A stretch of DNA of 64,000 bases from Macrotrachela quadricornifera (GCA_022393335.1 JAJEKB010020526.1:89530-153529); one strand, 5' to 3'; shown: positions 14,071 to 26,134, numbered from the stretch's first letter. Made by a program: numbers and translations. The notes: a model not told the origin generated them from the letters alone.

Positions 14071-15727
14071 ACCGAATAAATGGCTCAAATAACTTTGCAG
14101 AGTAATGAAAAAGATTTGGAAAAAAAGTGAATTTTGTCTTTTCCTATGTGTGAGTTATTCTTTGCTCAAATATATATGGATTATATCCGTTTTCACAGTT
14201 AATTGATATCTCACCCTCAAGAAATTATTAGGATGTCCTTGCCATTGTGATGGATTGATCCATGTGTTTATTATGTCTTAAGAGCAAACATACATTAATG
14301 AGAAAATCTGTATTTATATAAAGAAGAAAACTTCCTCGACTGAACGGAGAATTATATGAAAAAAATAGTTTGCCTGTTTGTTTGCTTGTTGTGGGATCAA
14401 AGGCCAGAAAGAAATCTTATTACAGAAACAGATTAAACTATCATAGCTTCAAGAAAAGTCAGCGTAGAACATTCGACCTAAGGTTTTCGAAGCTAGGGTA
14501 AATTACTTCTATCTTTCATTTATCTATTCGGTATAGAATGTTTTCTACGTATGGGAGAAAAGAGAAAAAATATAGTGAATAGTCGGTTTTGTACAACTTG
14601 GAATGCTCTATCAAATGATATATCTTATATATGTTTTTCCTTTTCTCTTCACACTCATTTACCCCAAATACTTAATTGCACAGAGTTTGTTATTTTTGTG
14701 TAGAACAACTTTATCCTTCAATTTATGTGGTCTGTGTAGAAGTAAGTTTTATCTCAACTAATATGTGGTAAAGTGTTGGGAATATTTTACTGCATAACAT
14801 AGGCATAGAGCATAATAGAATGCATCGATCAGAAATGGTTTAGGTCGCCGTTCAATTTTTTACACTCATCGTACTAAAAAAGTTGCAATTCACGAACATT
14901 CTCGTAAACCACATATCAGAAGAAGAAAGGAAAACAATGATGTTATTCTACGATCATAGAAGGAAAAGCGTGTATGTGATAAAAATACATACAATATCAT
15001 GAAAAGATATGTATAACATGATAATTAGAGCACTTCATGACTTCCATATATAATAGGTTTCAATACTTAAATATCAATGAAATATTTTTCCTGGAGGAAA
15101 ACTTGGTGATACAATCCTTGTACCACCGTCTTGAAAGGGTTATATAAATGTTGTTAGATTTCAATGCAAATAAAATACAATATATTTTATTTTCATGAAT
15201 TTTTCATTTAACATTTCAGCCAACGATGGCATCTGCAATGCATATTACATTTGAAACAATGTCTACTGCACAAGCGTTACTTTTATAATGAAATTTATGT
15301 TATGGATCCTTATAATAATTGATGGCACATATAACTGCGATATCGTTAACTTTCATTCATATCTTCTCTACTTGGTAGTAGTTCATTAAAATATTCAATA
15401 TTCTAATGATAGTGCCTTGATAGTAATATAAAAGGTTCACATATAAGAATAGGACTGACTTTTAGATACATTGCATACTCTTTCTCAATACTCAAGTAAT
15501 TGTTGTTTCAATCAGATAATTTACTTTTCACAGTATCCATCATGCATACGATCGATTTATCTCTTTTTTTTCGTCTCACATTTGTAATACAAAATGTAAC
15601 ATTAAATGCTATAGCTTCTGATTGAATTCAAGTTTCAGAATCATTTTTTGCTAGAATAACATAACATTGAAAATGAGAAACAAAAAATTACAAGATGAAT
15701 TTGTAATTTGCCAGTATGAACACAACG
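14071..15727. other. Intergenic region between convergent genes
   Basis: About 1.65 kb between the 3' end of the sirtuin gene and the 3' end of the minus-strand acyltransferase-fold gene. I see no gene, RNA or clear repeat. Confidence 0.6.
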
Positions 15728-17237
15728 TTAATGTTCTGTCACTTCCATCATTTGATACAAGTTGTGCATTGTGCCATTACGTAAATTTTCTAAAGTGCTT
15801 CGAGGAATGATGGGAGCAGATCCAAGAAATGCAATCGTCAATACTCCATTAACAGTTTGAATCAAAATAAATGGCATGGCTGTTCGAATTACATTACTAA
15901 TTGGAGTCATTGCTACTAGTTTCCATTTTCCATACCATTCACGAAAGGGTAAAATACCCAAACTTGAAATTTCGCAAGTTGGAAGATGTGCAAAATCAGG
16001 TGGACCTATGTTTCTTTGATAGAATTTTCCCATCAGCATGCCATGAGCGAGAGTTTGACCAGCATCGATTGCTGTTTTCATATAATGTCTAATTGATTTT
16101 GCAAGTTGCCACATGCTTTCCGGTGTCGTTGGTGCCTCTCGTCTGAACATTCTAAATGCCATGGTTTCTGATACTTGATAACTGAGCTCGTGGTTTGGAA
16201 TTGGTGGGAGACATCGTCTACGAGTATCGGCTGCAATGCCCAAAGCCAGCTGTGCTGCTTCATTATCAGTGACACTCACTAATGCAGAAGTGGCACATAG
16301 AATGGCACTGCTAATAGCCGATGTCACTGTCACACCATTTCGACGACATTTATCTATCAATTTTTGCGTCTCGTCTTTGCTCAGCGAACTATAACAAGCT
16401 TCAGTGTGACAATGTTTAGCCATATCATTCAATGGGAAATCGATATTTGCCAAGGGTATTCTTAAAATGGTCTGATTGGTGATCGTGAGTCGATACAAGA
16501 CTGTAAAGATGAATTTACTAAAGGTGACTAGCTTGCCCCATATTGAGAGACTCCTGTGAATTGCAGCCTCTATCGTTATTGGCCAATCCAACGAAGTAAC
16601 AAACATATTTTTATCATCATCACCTAAAGCCATAAGAAGCTCATGTGCTACGACACTGAGAGATGCACGATCACAGATACTGTGTTCACATATAAATACT
16701 ATTTCTCTTGGACCATCTTCAATGTCATGATCGTCAGGATCCTACAAATACACATGTGTTATATTTATTTATAGTATTAACATCGATACTGAATAAAAGC
16801 CGCTTCTGAAAACTAGAAGTCAAACTCTACTGTACCTGCAGAAGCCAAAATTCAGCAAGTCCTTGTCCAATAATCACTGGTTCTTTCTCTCGTTTTTGCC
16901 ATTCCTGACGCCAGAAGTTGAGATGATCATCATGTTTTCGTGGTATTTCTCGAATCTGGAGACGAAGCGTTTCGTCTTCTTCCATTAGATAGCTATCTGG
17001 CATTGCAGGATTGATTTGTAGACGGCTTCGAAGAAAAGGATGACGACATTGTAGGTGGCTAACCGCTGAAGCTAGTGTCTCCAGAGAGATATGAGGCCCT
17101 CGCAAATGTAAAACTTCACTAATTTTCATGTATCCTTGATGCTGCAACGAAGTCTTTACCAGAGCAGTTTCTGCAGGGCCGAGAATTCGCTGCTTTGAGT
17201 TGGAGATCGATGAACCTGCATAAAATTTTGATAACAT
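15728..17237 (-). CDS. Condensation/acyltransferase-fold enzyme (HxxxD family)
   Basis: Two exons, 17237-16836 and 16741-15728, encode 471 residues; the 94-base intron is GT-AG, phase 0. The protein starts with a region typical of the condensation-domain and alcohol acyltransferase (chloramphenicol acetyltransferase-like) superfamily: a loop with HPFLRSR, then GLAEFWL, then CEHSICDRASL, which supplies the HxxxD catalytic motif at the start of exon 2. A second half follows, with the pattern LSKDETQKLIDKCRRNGVTV near its middle and SSLGILPF close to the end in place of the usual DFGWG-type element. Such enzymes transfer acyl groups or condense aminoacyl/acyl thioesters. The substrate here cannot be read. 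No carrier or adenylation domain is nearby, so it appears free-standing. Horizontal acquisition is possible for this family in rotifers, but the sequence alone does not show it. Confidence 0.75.
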
Positions 17238-18837
17238 CTATTTACAAGTTGATTAAATCGAGTAATGCAGATGAATGGTAATTAATTACATAGAATTTGC
17301 AAAGAGAATATCAAGTCAGAATCTAAATAATATCAACTATGATGAGTTGCTATCCAAGAAATAAATTGACGTTCTATTGTTTATTATTGAATAAAAATAT
17401 CATTATTGTGAAAATACTACGAAATGAAAAGAGTAAGGAAGAGTTCTTCATAACTAGAAGACATATCAATTGGCAGGTAAACCAAATATTTTTCATATGG
17501 TCGATGAAAGAATGATCACAAAAGATCAGAGATCCTATTTTTCTTAGCTAATTCCTATTCTCTTACTCCTAATTTATCCTTATTTCTTATTGTCCATGTC
17601 TCACTTTTTTGTGTTCATTCAAGTCTATCTTTCTATTAATTTTTGCCAAATGCTTCTAAAGAGAAACAATCAAAATAGTCATCAAAACAACTCATTGTAC
17701 ATATATTCCTTATTTTCGTTGTTTATTTATCTTACTTGATGATTCTCTAGTTAAAGTATGTCTAATTTTCAAGTTATTACTCTAATTCAATAAAGAGAAC
17801 AGTCGGCTAAAGAAGTTATTTTCTATCTTTTAATATTCTTTTACTTTTTTATTCGTTATACCAACTTAGATCTTGTTCCAGATCTAACAAAATTTATCTA
17901 TAAAATATGGAATATATTATCTTTTACATCCTTATAGCAGATCGTTCGCTACTATATATGTTCTTCCTATATCTTTTCTTTCTCCTTGAAAACAGTATTA
18001 ATCTGAATATAATAACAGAATCAAAGCCATTATTAAATCTATAAAACTTAAATAGAAGATGCCCTAAAATTATGTATTTACGTACCTACTACGCAATAAA
18101 CAAAAAAAAATAATTATCTATGGTAATAAAACAATAAGAAAATGATGAACTAGATAAGATAAAGCAAAGAAAGAGCAAAATAACGAAAAATCAAGTCAAT
18201 GAGTAAAGATAAAATAAAATACTTTGACAGTTGGTCAACGTAACTAACCAGTAATATATGTTAGAAATCGTATTTTTAACAGAGGGCGTTAATGTCTTTA
18301 TTTTTCGATCAAACTGGCTATGTAAAGCACACATTTATATTATTATCATATGTTAGTATTTACAAAAGAAATCTAGAAATAAATCAGAAATATCAATTCA
18401 TCGTTTGTTTTTTTTAAATATATATCAATAATCGTAAATAACAATAGTTAAAAAACATATTTTTATCTTTGTCTTATATATTATGATGAAAACTGAATTA
18501 AAAAAAAATTGCTTCAACTACCTATTTTTCTGCGCAATGTATTAAAACATAACGTCTACGTTAGAACCGACACACATTCTGTATATCTAGTTTCTGCTTG
18601 AAACATTTACTATTACAATGATTACTCACAGTTATCATTTTTATTAAGAATTATTTTGATGTATTAGCTACAAAACATCCGAAATACTGCATAGAATTTG
18701 AAGAACAATACAAAAAAAATTCTTTTCTCCTATATTAAGAGCAAATTCAATATAATATAAGAGGTTTTATGAAATACATCAACTCTTTGTTACCAGGCAT
18801 GGTATATATTTCGAAGTATTAGAAAAATCCCGACGCA
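17238..18837. other. Intergenic region, no gene recognised
   Basis: About 1.6 kb of AT-rich DNA upstream of the minus-strand acyltransferase-fold gene. Only short meaningless frames are present. No terminal repeat structure was seen. Confidence 0.55.
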
Positions 18838-19155
18838 GTGCAACATAAAACACAAAATTCAAAGAATATTCAACTGATAAAAAATATTCTCTCAAAGTAT
18901 ACGAACCAAAAAAGAATTTCTTTCAGGAGACCAACAATTGATTCATCACTATGTTTATCTGCTAGATATTTTCTATCACTTGTTCCATATACTGTCTCAA
19001 AAATTGCTAGGCAGAGAAAATATTATGTATGCTCTCATAGAAAAAAAGATGAAAAATCAGTCAAATATACAAGGTATGAGTGTGAAGAGTGTTATGTTGG
19101 ACTATGCATAATTGACTGTTTCAAAGCTTATCATACCCTAAAACACTTTTCATGA
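18838..19155 (+). pseudogene. piggyBac-like transposase, C-terminal fragment
   Basis: An open frame of about 105 residues whose last 45 carry the cysteine-rich zinc domain found at the C-terminus of piggyBac/PGBD transposases: YYVCSHRKK, then YECEECYVGLC and CFKAYHTLKHF. The DDD catalytic part is missing, and I find no coding sequence for it upstream, so this is a truncated relic rather than a gene. The first codon in this frame is GTG, not a convincing start. It lies just outside the left edge of the palindrome, and no copy of it is seen beyond the right arm. Confidence 0.6.
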
Positions 19156-19746
19156 TGGTTTTTTGATTGAATAAACATCTGTTTTCACTATTTTAAAAAA
19201 CGTAACTTTTTCAAAAAAATTTCGTATTACTGTCTTTGAAGATGTGAAATGACATATTCTACTGTGTTTCTTTCAAACTCAAAAATAGGTAAAGTAAAAA
19301 CTACTTTCTATATTATTACGTTTTATTCCTTACACTTTGCTTTTACAAACAAATAATAATTCCATAGTCTATGCAATATTCAATTGTTAAAAAATGAGAT
19401 CTCATATATTTGTAAAGAATTCTAACATATATTCCTTCGAAATCTAAGTTTATGACCTGTACTTAAATTTTATTAATATCACTTTGACATTTTATTTCTA
19501 TCAAATTGGTACATACGTCACTTTTTTTCATAAAAAAAAGTCAATTTGTAAGTATATACTGTAATGATGACGTTATTCTCTTTCTATTTTATTTTTAGTA
19601 TGATAGTCATGGATGATTAATCTCAATAAATGACTCGATTCTCTATTTGTTCTTTATCCATTTGTATGTATATATACCATGTACACATTTCATTTTGTCA
19701 TTCGTTCGAATATATTATTATTTTATTATTGAAAATTGATTAAATA

Positions 19747-19971
19747 ATGTTTTCATCATCATGGTATTGTGATGTTTGTGGTCGTGGAAATGGTGGTAAT
19801 CGATATCAATGTCAACAATGTCGAGGATGTGATACATATGATTTATGTGATAGATGTATAACTCGAGCACAATTTGTACATCCAAATCATAGATTTCAAT
19901 TAGTACAAAGGGGAAGAAAAAGCATTTTTTCAAATTGGAATTCAAGATGGTTACCATATAATGATTCATAA
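19747..19971 (+). CDS. Small ZZ-type zinc-finger protein, left palindrome copy
   Basis: A 74-residue protein made almost only of a ZZ zinc finger: Cys at 8, 11, 22, 25, 34 and 37 and His at 45 and 48 (WYCDVCG, RYQCQQC, YDLCDRC, HPNH) provide two zinc sites. ZZ fingers bind protein tails or ubiquitin-related partners in larger proteins such as p62 or dystrophin; here no other domain is present. The Met at 19747 follows an AT-rich leader. The other arm holds an identical protein in opposite orientation. The coding bases differ at least at one silent site, near 19912. The antisense open frames over both copies look like shadows. Role unknown; it could be an adaptor or inhibitor. No intron is needed. 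Confidence 0.75.
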   Translation: MFSSSWYCDVCGRGNGGNRYQCQQCRGCDTYDLCDRCITRAQFVHPNHRFQLVQRGRKSIFSNWNSRWLPYNDS

Positions 19972-20095
19972 TCATCATAATCAACAATTGAATAAAATAT
20001 TTTTTAATAAATAACAACATTTTACTTGTTTTTGTGATAATACTAAAATAAAATATATATTTTTGATATTAACACGATAATTCTATAAAACTTGT

Positions 20096-20955
20096 TAGTT
20101 ATACTTCGTATACTAAACACCTTTATGTCCATGAACTGCTGAAGTCATCTGATATATCTTTAGTGGAGATCCCCACAGAACATATTTTTTGCTCTGATCT
20201 TCTCTGTCTATGAGACATCCAATAGATTTTAGTGGGGGATTGTTTAGTTTCAAATTCCGACCAGCCATAAATCTATGAAAAAATTTAAACTTTTTCTGTG
20301 GAATAGTAATATGATTATACCAAGAAGTTTTTCAACACAAGTTATTTACAGCACAAAATATTTGTTTAGGAAAATTTCATTAGGATAGTCCTAATACCTT
20401 GCTTTGATGATGATCTCTGATTTATACAAGTTAAGACAAATATACAAGATAAAACTGTAAAAATGGAAAAAAATACAAATAAATGTTGTATTTTTTGGAA
20501 AGTCTTGAATCGAATTGATAAATTAATTCAATAAAGAGATGAAAGAAGATTTATTTAAATAAACATAGTAAAATTAATTGAAAATTTCTACGATTATTAT
20601 CAAGATTTATTACTGATCATACTCATAGTTATATAGGTTATAATTAACAATACTACTGCAAAATACAACATTCATCTCAATACTCACTAATGATGACTCT
20701 AGACGAATCGATAGCTTTATTTATTTAACTTTTATTAATTTATTTATAACAACTAGTTTCACTACGTTTATTTTAATAAAATCTTCTTTCATCTATTTAT
20801 TCAATTAATCTACAATTATTTCTAGTATTTCATTTTTCATATCTATATTAAGGATAAAGAAGTATTAATCTAGCAATAAAAATAAGACAATATGCATACC
20901 ATACCTTCTTCATTTTATTCACATGTCTCTTATTTTTGTTTTAACTTATATAGTA
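20096..20955. other. ~860-bp block present only in the left palindrome arm
   Basis: Here the left arm departs from the right arm and rejoins it at aactaacgggt. Both edges carry gttagtt/aactaac, a 7-base inverted match, which might be the end of an inserted element. Inside is an inverted repeat, about 20515-20570 against 20765-20820, around the shared core aatcttctttcatct. No coding sequence is seen. It may be a non-autonomous insertion, or the right arm may have suffered a deletion. Confidence 0.5.
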
Positions 20956-21912
20956 TAGGAACTAACGGGTAGCCCAGAATAAACGAAGATCTCAGTGTTT
21001 TAAAGATTTTTCCCATTTTTTTCTCATGATAAAGAAATTTTTCTTACTGAAAGATGGTGCTTGAAATTCTCTATACAACCATATACTTTCAAAATGGAAC
21101 ATAGTTTAAAAATATGAAAAAAAAATAAACAGTAATATCGTATAAAATGCTTCACTTTCAAACTAGTATCACATAGTGAATGCCTGTATTTTATATTCCA
21201 GATTTTCATTAACTTCACTGTGTTAAACAAAACGAAATAAACGAAAAGATACAGCATGAAAAGCTGCACAATTTACATAAGTCTAATTATTTAATAGTTG
21301 CATTTTTTGTTCCGAAAATCGACATAATTTTGAGCAATCAGATTTTGCCTGAGTCGAGATGAATTTTTTTTAACTTACTTTCTTATGATTGATGTTGGTA
21401 AATTGTCTTCTCTTTTTTTCACGCTGCATCTTATGACGTATTTTATTTCTTTTTAATAAAGCATATAAAACAATGATGAGATGAAATAAGAAAATTCAAA
21501 TTCATCGTGTACTCAAAAAGTGTTCATTTTTGCCTGGTCGAAATTTGATTGCTCAAAATTATGTATATTTTCTTCGTTTTTCTAATACAGTGAAGTAAGT
21601 AATGAAAATCTGGAATACAAAATATGTGCATTCACTGTGCGTAACTAATTTGTTTGAAAGTATATGGTTTTGTAGAGAATTTCAAGCTTCGTCTATTGGT
21701 AAGAAAAATTTCTTTATCATGAGAAAGAAAGGAAAAAATCTCTAAAATACTAAGACCTTCCATTATTCTGGATCACCCGTTAGAATCGAAAACTTTTTAA
21801 AATGATTCTGTTAATATCACGAACATATATTTTATTTTAACATCAATATTAAGACAAATAAAATGTTAATATTTGTTAAAAAAATATTTTATTCAATTGT
21901 TGATTATGATGA

Positions 21913-22137
21913 TTATGAATCATTATATGGTAACCATCTTGAATTCCAATTTGAAAAAATGCTTTTTCTTCCTCTTTGTACTAATTGAAATCTATGATTT
22001 GGATGTACAAATTGTGCTCGAGTTATACATCTATCACATAAATCATATGTATCACATCCTCGACATTGTTGACATTGATATCGATTACCACCATTTCCAC
22101 GACCACAAACATCACAATACCATGATGATGAAAACAT
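21913..22137 (-). CDS. Small ZZ-type zinc-finger protein, right palindrome copy
   Basis: Encodes the same 74 residues as the plus-strand copy at 19747, with all eight zinc ligands. The upstream flank (22138-22240) contains about 80 bases absent from the other copy, so the two may differ in expression. The perfect protein match, despite block indels nearby, suggests recent duplication, gene conversion between arms, or strong constraint. Confidence 0.75.
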   Translation of the reverse strand: MFSSSWYCDVCGRGNGGNRYQCQQCRGCDTYDLCDRCITRAQFVHPNHRFQLVQRGRKSIFSNWNSRWLPYNDS

Positions 22138-23242
22138 TATTTAATCAATTTTCAATAATAAAATAAATGAATAAATCAACTTGTATGTGTAGAAGATATC
22201 GAAGAACGATTAATATGCCCAGGTAATAGTATGTGTACAGAACAAATCCGAACGAATGACAAAATAAAATGTGCACATGGTATATATACATACAAATGGA
22301 TAAAGAACAAATAGAGAATTGAGTCATTTATTGAGATTAATCATCCATGACTTTTATACTAAAAATAAAATGATAAATTATATAAAAGATAAAATAGAAA
22401 GAGAATAACGTCATCATTACAGTATATATTCACAAATTGACTTTTTTTGTGAAAAAAAGTGACGTATGTACCAATTTGATAGAAATAAAATGTCAAAGTG
22501 ATATTAATAAAATTTAAGTACAGGTCATAAACTTAGATTTCGAATGAATATATCTTACAAATCTTTATGAAAATATCAGATCCCATTTTTCAACGATTGA
22601 ATATTGCATAGACTATGGAATTATTATTTGTTTGTAAAAGCAAAGTGTAAGAAATAAAACATAATAATATGGAAAGCAAATGTGTTTTGTAGGAAGTTTG
22701 TCCATTCATTTATAAACATCATCTATTTTTGAGTTTGAAAGAAACATAGTAAAATATGTCATTTCACTATCTCAAGCATAGTAATGCCGTTAGAAAGTAA
22801 TAGAAAACTAAATCTTTAGTAAAATTACACGTTTATTATGACATTTTCTTAAAGGGTGTCATTTGAGCACTTAGTAATTTATAAAAAAAACCAAATAAAA
22901 AATTTAATTTTTGCTTCGGACATATCTAGTCGCTTTTTCCTCGTGTATGTGTCATTCATAAAATTTTTACAAGGAAAGGATAAACGTTTTCATGATACGT
23001 ATATTCAGTTTCCTGGAGTTTTAAAGGATAGACTAAAGCAAGCTAAAACAATTGCTATTCAACATCGTATTGTTAATCTTTTTGAACGAAACTGTGTTTT
23101 TTTTTATTAATATTTGATCATGGTTAGAATGTTAACAGTAACTCGTAGAATAAAACATGTTCTTTGTTATTCACGGCTCTCTAAAACATTTATCTAGCAT
23201 TTTCATGTGAATATTATTTTTTCGACATTTTTACGGCTAACC

Positions 23243-23450
23243 CGTGAAAAGTTCTACAACTTACATAAGACCGCTTGTTTTATAGTTGCACGTTTTGTTT
23301 TCAAAATGAACAAAATTTTGAAGCGATAACTTTCAATCGTGTGAAAACAATATTTATTTTTGGTGATTTCATCCTTTTATCATCTAATCGCTTTTATTTT
23401 AAAAGAAGCAGTCTTATGTAAATTGTCGAGCTTTTCACACTGCATATTTT
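23243..23450. repeat. Short foldback related to a motif in the palindrome
   Basis: Left arm gtgaaaagttctacaactta and on (about 23247-23292) and right arm (about 23392-23440, reverse complement) match over about 42 bases with some 7 mismatches. The same motif occurs near 21250-21280, in the stretch present only in the left palindrome arm. It is probably one repeat family. Confidence 0.6.
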
Positions 23451-23990
23451 AATAATTATATCTTTATAGACATATAGTATGAACATTTTTTATTAGTAGT
23501 AACTATATAATAGATATTTAATAAGATATAAATGTAACTGTTTTTAATAACGATTAAGATCTTGAATTTTGGGGTTATAGGAAGTGAATCAAACATGCTA
23601 GCCAAAGAAATATGGTTCACTTCATATAGAAAAAATCAACGAATCAAATTAGAGTCTATAGTTTGCCATGATATATCTGTTTTGCTCCTTTTCTGTGTAG
23701 ACTATTAAACGAAATGAATCAGAATGGAATCGGTTTTCAATCGGTCAATTTGTCTTGTTTTTTCTTCGAATTCTTTCATGCTCTTTTCATTTAGGATAAA
23801 AACTCGTTTGATATAATTTAGGTCAGAAAAAAGGGAGTTTGAGAGATATACTCGAAAATTCGAATTCACTTACTGTATCGACATTTTATCACTAAAACAT
23901 CTTCTATATTTTAAAAGTTATCATACTAAGACAATATATTGCTCGTAAATAATTAAGAAAGTACTCAATTAATTAGCGATATTATTGCTA

Positions 23991-24560
23991 CTTTTTGAAC
24001 CATATTTGACCATAATATCTAATGACTTTGTGAGGCTTCTTCAGATATAATAATTAGCACTTTTCGAACTTTTCTCGACCTTGACATCTGCGATTCTTAT
24101 AGATATTCTCGAACATAACAGTTATAACTTTTTGAACGCTTTGCAACTCCTATGTATGTGACTTGTAAAGGTTATCGGATACGCAGTACTGACAACTTTT
24201 CAGCTCTTTGCAACCATAATATATAGGATCTTTCGAAATTATCTCACGCATAATACCCATAACTTTTCGAACCCTATTACGCTATGATGTCTAGATCGTT
24301 TGGATGGCTTCGAACAAGTCATATTTGTACCGTTATCAACCTTATTTTGATATGATTTCTGTAACTCCTCAACACTTCTTTGCACCTTATACTGTTAACT
24401 TTTGATGTTGCGTCTGAAGAGTGATTCAACAACTTGATAGTTCCTATCCTCAGAATGTATCTGATCGTTTTTAAGCTGATGTTTAACAGTGTGTACGTCA
24501 CTTTTACATTATTGTTCGGATACGACTTTTATGATTTTTTGGGCTCGTCTTAGAGATGGT
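23991..24560. repeat. Degenerate tandem repeat, ~68-bp period
   Basis: The phrase cttttcgaac or close variants recurs at 23991, 24060, 24128, 24196, 24263, 24331 and 24399, giving spacings of 69, 68, 68, 67, 68 and 68, followed by at least one weaker unit near 24476. Other parts of the unit, such as accataatatct and gattcttatagat-like text, recur in order. Short open frames across it are products of the repeat. Confidence 0.75.
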
Positions 24561-25729
24561 AGTGGTAACTCACGAGTCTGCTTTCAGGCATCCTATTTAT
24601 GGTTTGGTGAGGATCGTGACTTACGATCCAAACGGATCTACTTTGTCTAAGCCTGACAGATCCACGAGTGTCCGCAGAGCAATTCAATCCTTTTTTCGAC
24701 CGAATCTACTTGTCTGCCACTTTCTGCGGTCTGACTAACCTGTCTGCCATAATCTTTATAATATTTTACATGCAGATATTAATGATTCGCCTGCGACAAA
24801 ATTAGGGGAACGCATTGATAATAAAGCAAGAAGCAGCAAAGCAACATTCATTTCGTGAAAGCTAATCGAAAAGCTTTTTAAATGACGACAAGATAGAAGA
24901 ATCGAAATAGGGCAGTGATCAACTTTGAGAGCTTTTTAATTTTTGAATGAAGGACCCCGCCGCTTTTCTCAACTTTTCTACTTTGAAAAACAAAATACAG
25001 GGTTTTGTAGAGCTTGAAAAGTTACATTTGACGGTGTATAAATCAAATTGATTTCTATTCAATTTAAAAAATTTTCTTATATGGACTATAAAATGGTATT
25101 ATTGAATATTTAGGTTTCAAACATTAAGCTATCATATGGAAATTATCCTTATCAGAATATGATAACAATTATTGTCGTACTTAGTTTTGTAGAGCTTTTT
25201 TTGCTCTACAATTTTGCTCATTTTATAATTTTGTTTCAAAAGAAAAAAATATTTTTTTTTAATGAAAATACTAAAATTTTTAATCAAAAATCTAGAACTT
25301 CAATTTTTTTCATATTTTGATGGCCTTTCGTTATTCCACAAGGCGCAGTGGTACCAACGTGATTTTTTCCCAGAAACTGTATCTAGTCATGATTTATCAT
25401 TAGCCATAAAAACTATATTAAAAATTGAATGGCCCGATGCAAAATGTAGTCAACATTACAAGGACCTCACAGATTTTTCATATTTTTTAAAGTCTGCTTT
25501 CTAAAGTTTTTTGGAGATTTTTATAGGAATGATACTAAATGTTTCCGAAAATTTGATAGAAGTTACAAAAACAAAAGAGAGATGAAATTCGAAATAGTGC
25601 ACATCATCTTTTAATTCAAATGCTAGGGTCGAAAGAGAGTAAAAAATGACCCAGTGTCACACCCTGGATTTGACAGTATATCGCCTGTCGTTTTCTTATA
25701 TGAAACAGGGCCAAGCTAATTTTCTGATA
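24561..25729. other. Intergenic repeat-rich DNA, no gene recognised
   Basis: Includes an 80-residue open frame at 25262-25504 that matches nothing I know, and scattered gtagagct motifs (near 25015 and 25190) shared with other repeats in the window. The end near 25640-25729 resembles the 3' part of the Helitron-type element and stops at ctaa followed by t, so it could be the tail of a degraded copy. Confidence 0.4.
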
Positions 25730-26134
25730 TCGATATATATAAAGAAGAAAGTTTGTCTGTTCGCTTATAACTCAATCCCGGTAAAAGCTAGCGTCACCAA
25801 ATTTTGCACAATACTTCTCTAGGTTCAGAGGAAGGTCATAGGCTGGTTTTCGACTCAAAAGTTTCACCTGAGTGGGGGTTTTTCCCGCCTATTGTTGGAT
25901 TTACTATAGTAAATGCCTGTTCCAGAGAATTTGTACGTATAATTGTTCCTCAATAATTCAAGAACGAAAGTATATAAAAACCTGTGCTTTTTGTCATTGC
26001 AGGTAGGACACTTTAGCATACTCCAAGAAAACGGACAGAATGTGTAACATGAAGAGCAACTATATGAATGAAAATAACCATCGAAGGAAAAAGGCAACAA
26101 GTGAGACAAAAATTCCATTACTCATAACTCATAA
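25730..26134 (+). mobile_element. Degenerate Helitron-like fragment
   Basis: Begins TCGATATATATAAAGAAG followed by gtttgtctgtt, the same head as the complete element at 26135, and then shares agctagcgtcaccaaa-type text with it. No CTAG 3' end is visible before the next element starts, so the copy is truncated or was interrupted. Confidence 0.5.

Larger units (their letters stand above)
19226..22790. repeat. Palindrome (large inverted repeat) carrying the ZZ gene on both arms
   Basis: The left arm, about 19226-21370, and the right arm, about 21490-22790, are reverse complements around a spacer of roughly 120 bases. Identity is highest around the ZZ genes and their upstream flank (19430-19740 against 22150-22550, nearly identical by eye) and lower toward the outer edge and centre. 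Differences are mostly block indels: about 860 bases extra in the left arm (20096-20955), about 60 bases extra near 21250, and about 30 and 80 bases extra in the right arm near 22370 and 22210. Subtracting the 860-base block makes the arms about equal in length. Palindromes with allelic copies on one chromosome are a known feature of the Adineta vaga genome. Confidence 0.9.

Noticed and set aside
19718..20020. 100-residue antisense frame over the left ZZ gene, and its twin at 21873-22166
   Set aside because: They mirror the ZZ codons on the opposite strand, are rich in I, Y, H and M as expected from antisense AT-rich codons, and have no domain. Their conservation follows from the palindrome.
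22856..23110. 84-residue plus-strand frame
   Set aside because: No recognisable domain, poor composition for a protein, and no splice or regulatory context; left unannotated.
24319..24738. 60-residue frames on both strands
   Set aside because: They lie in or next to the 68-bp degenerate tandem repeat and match nothing.
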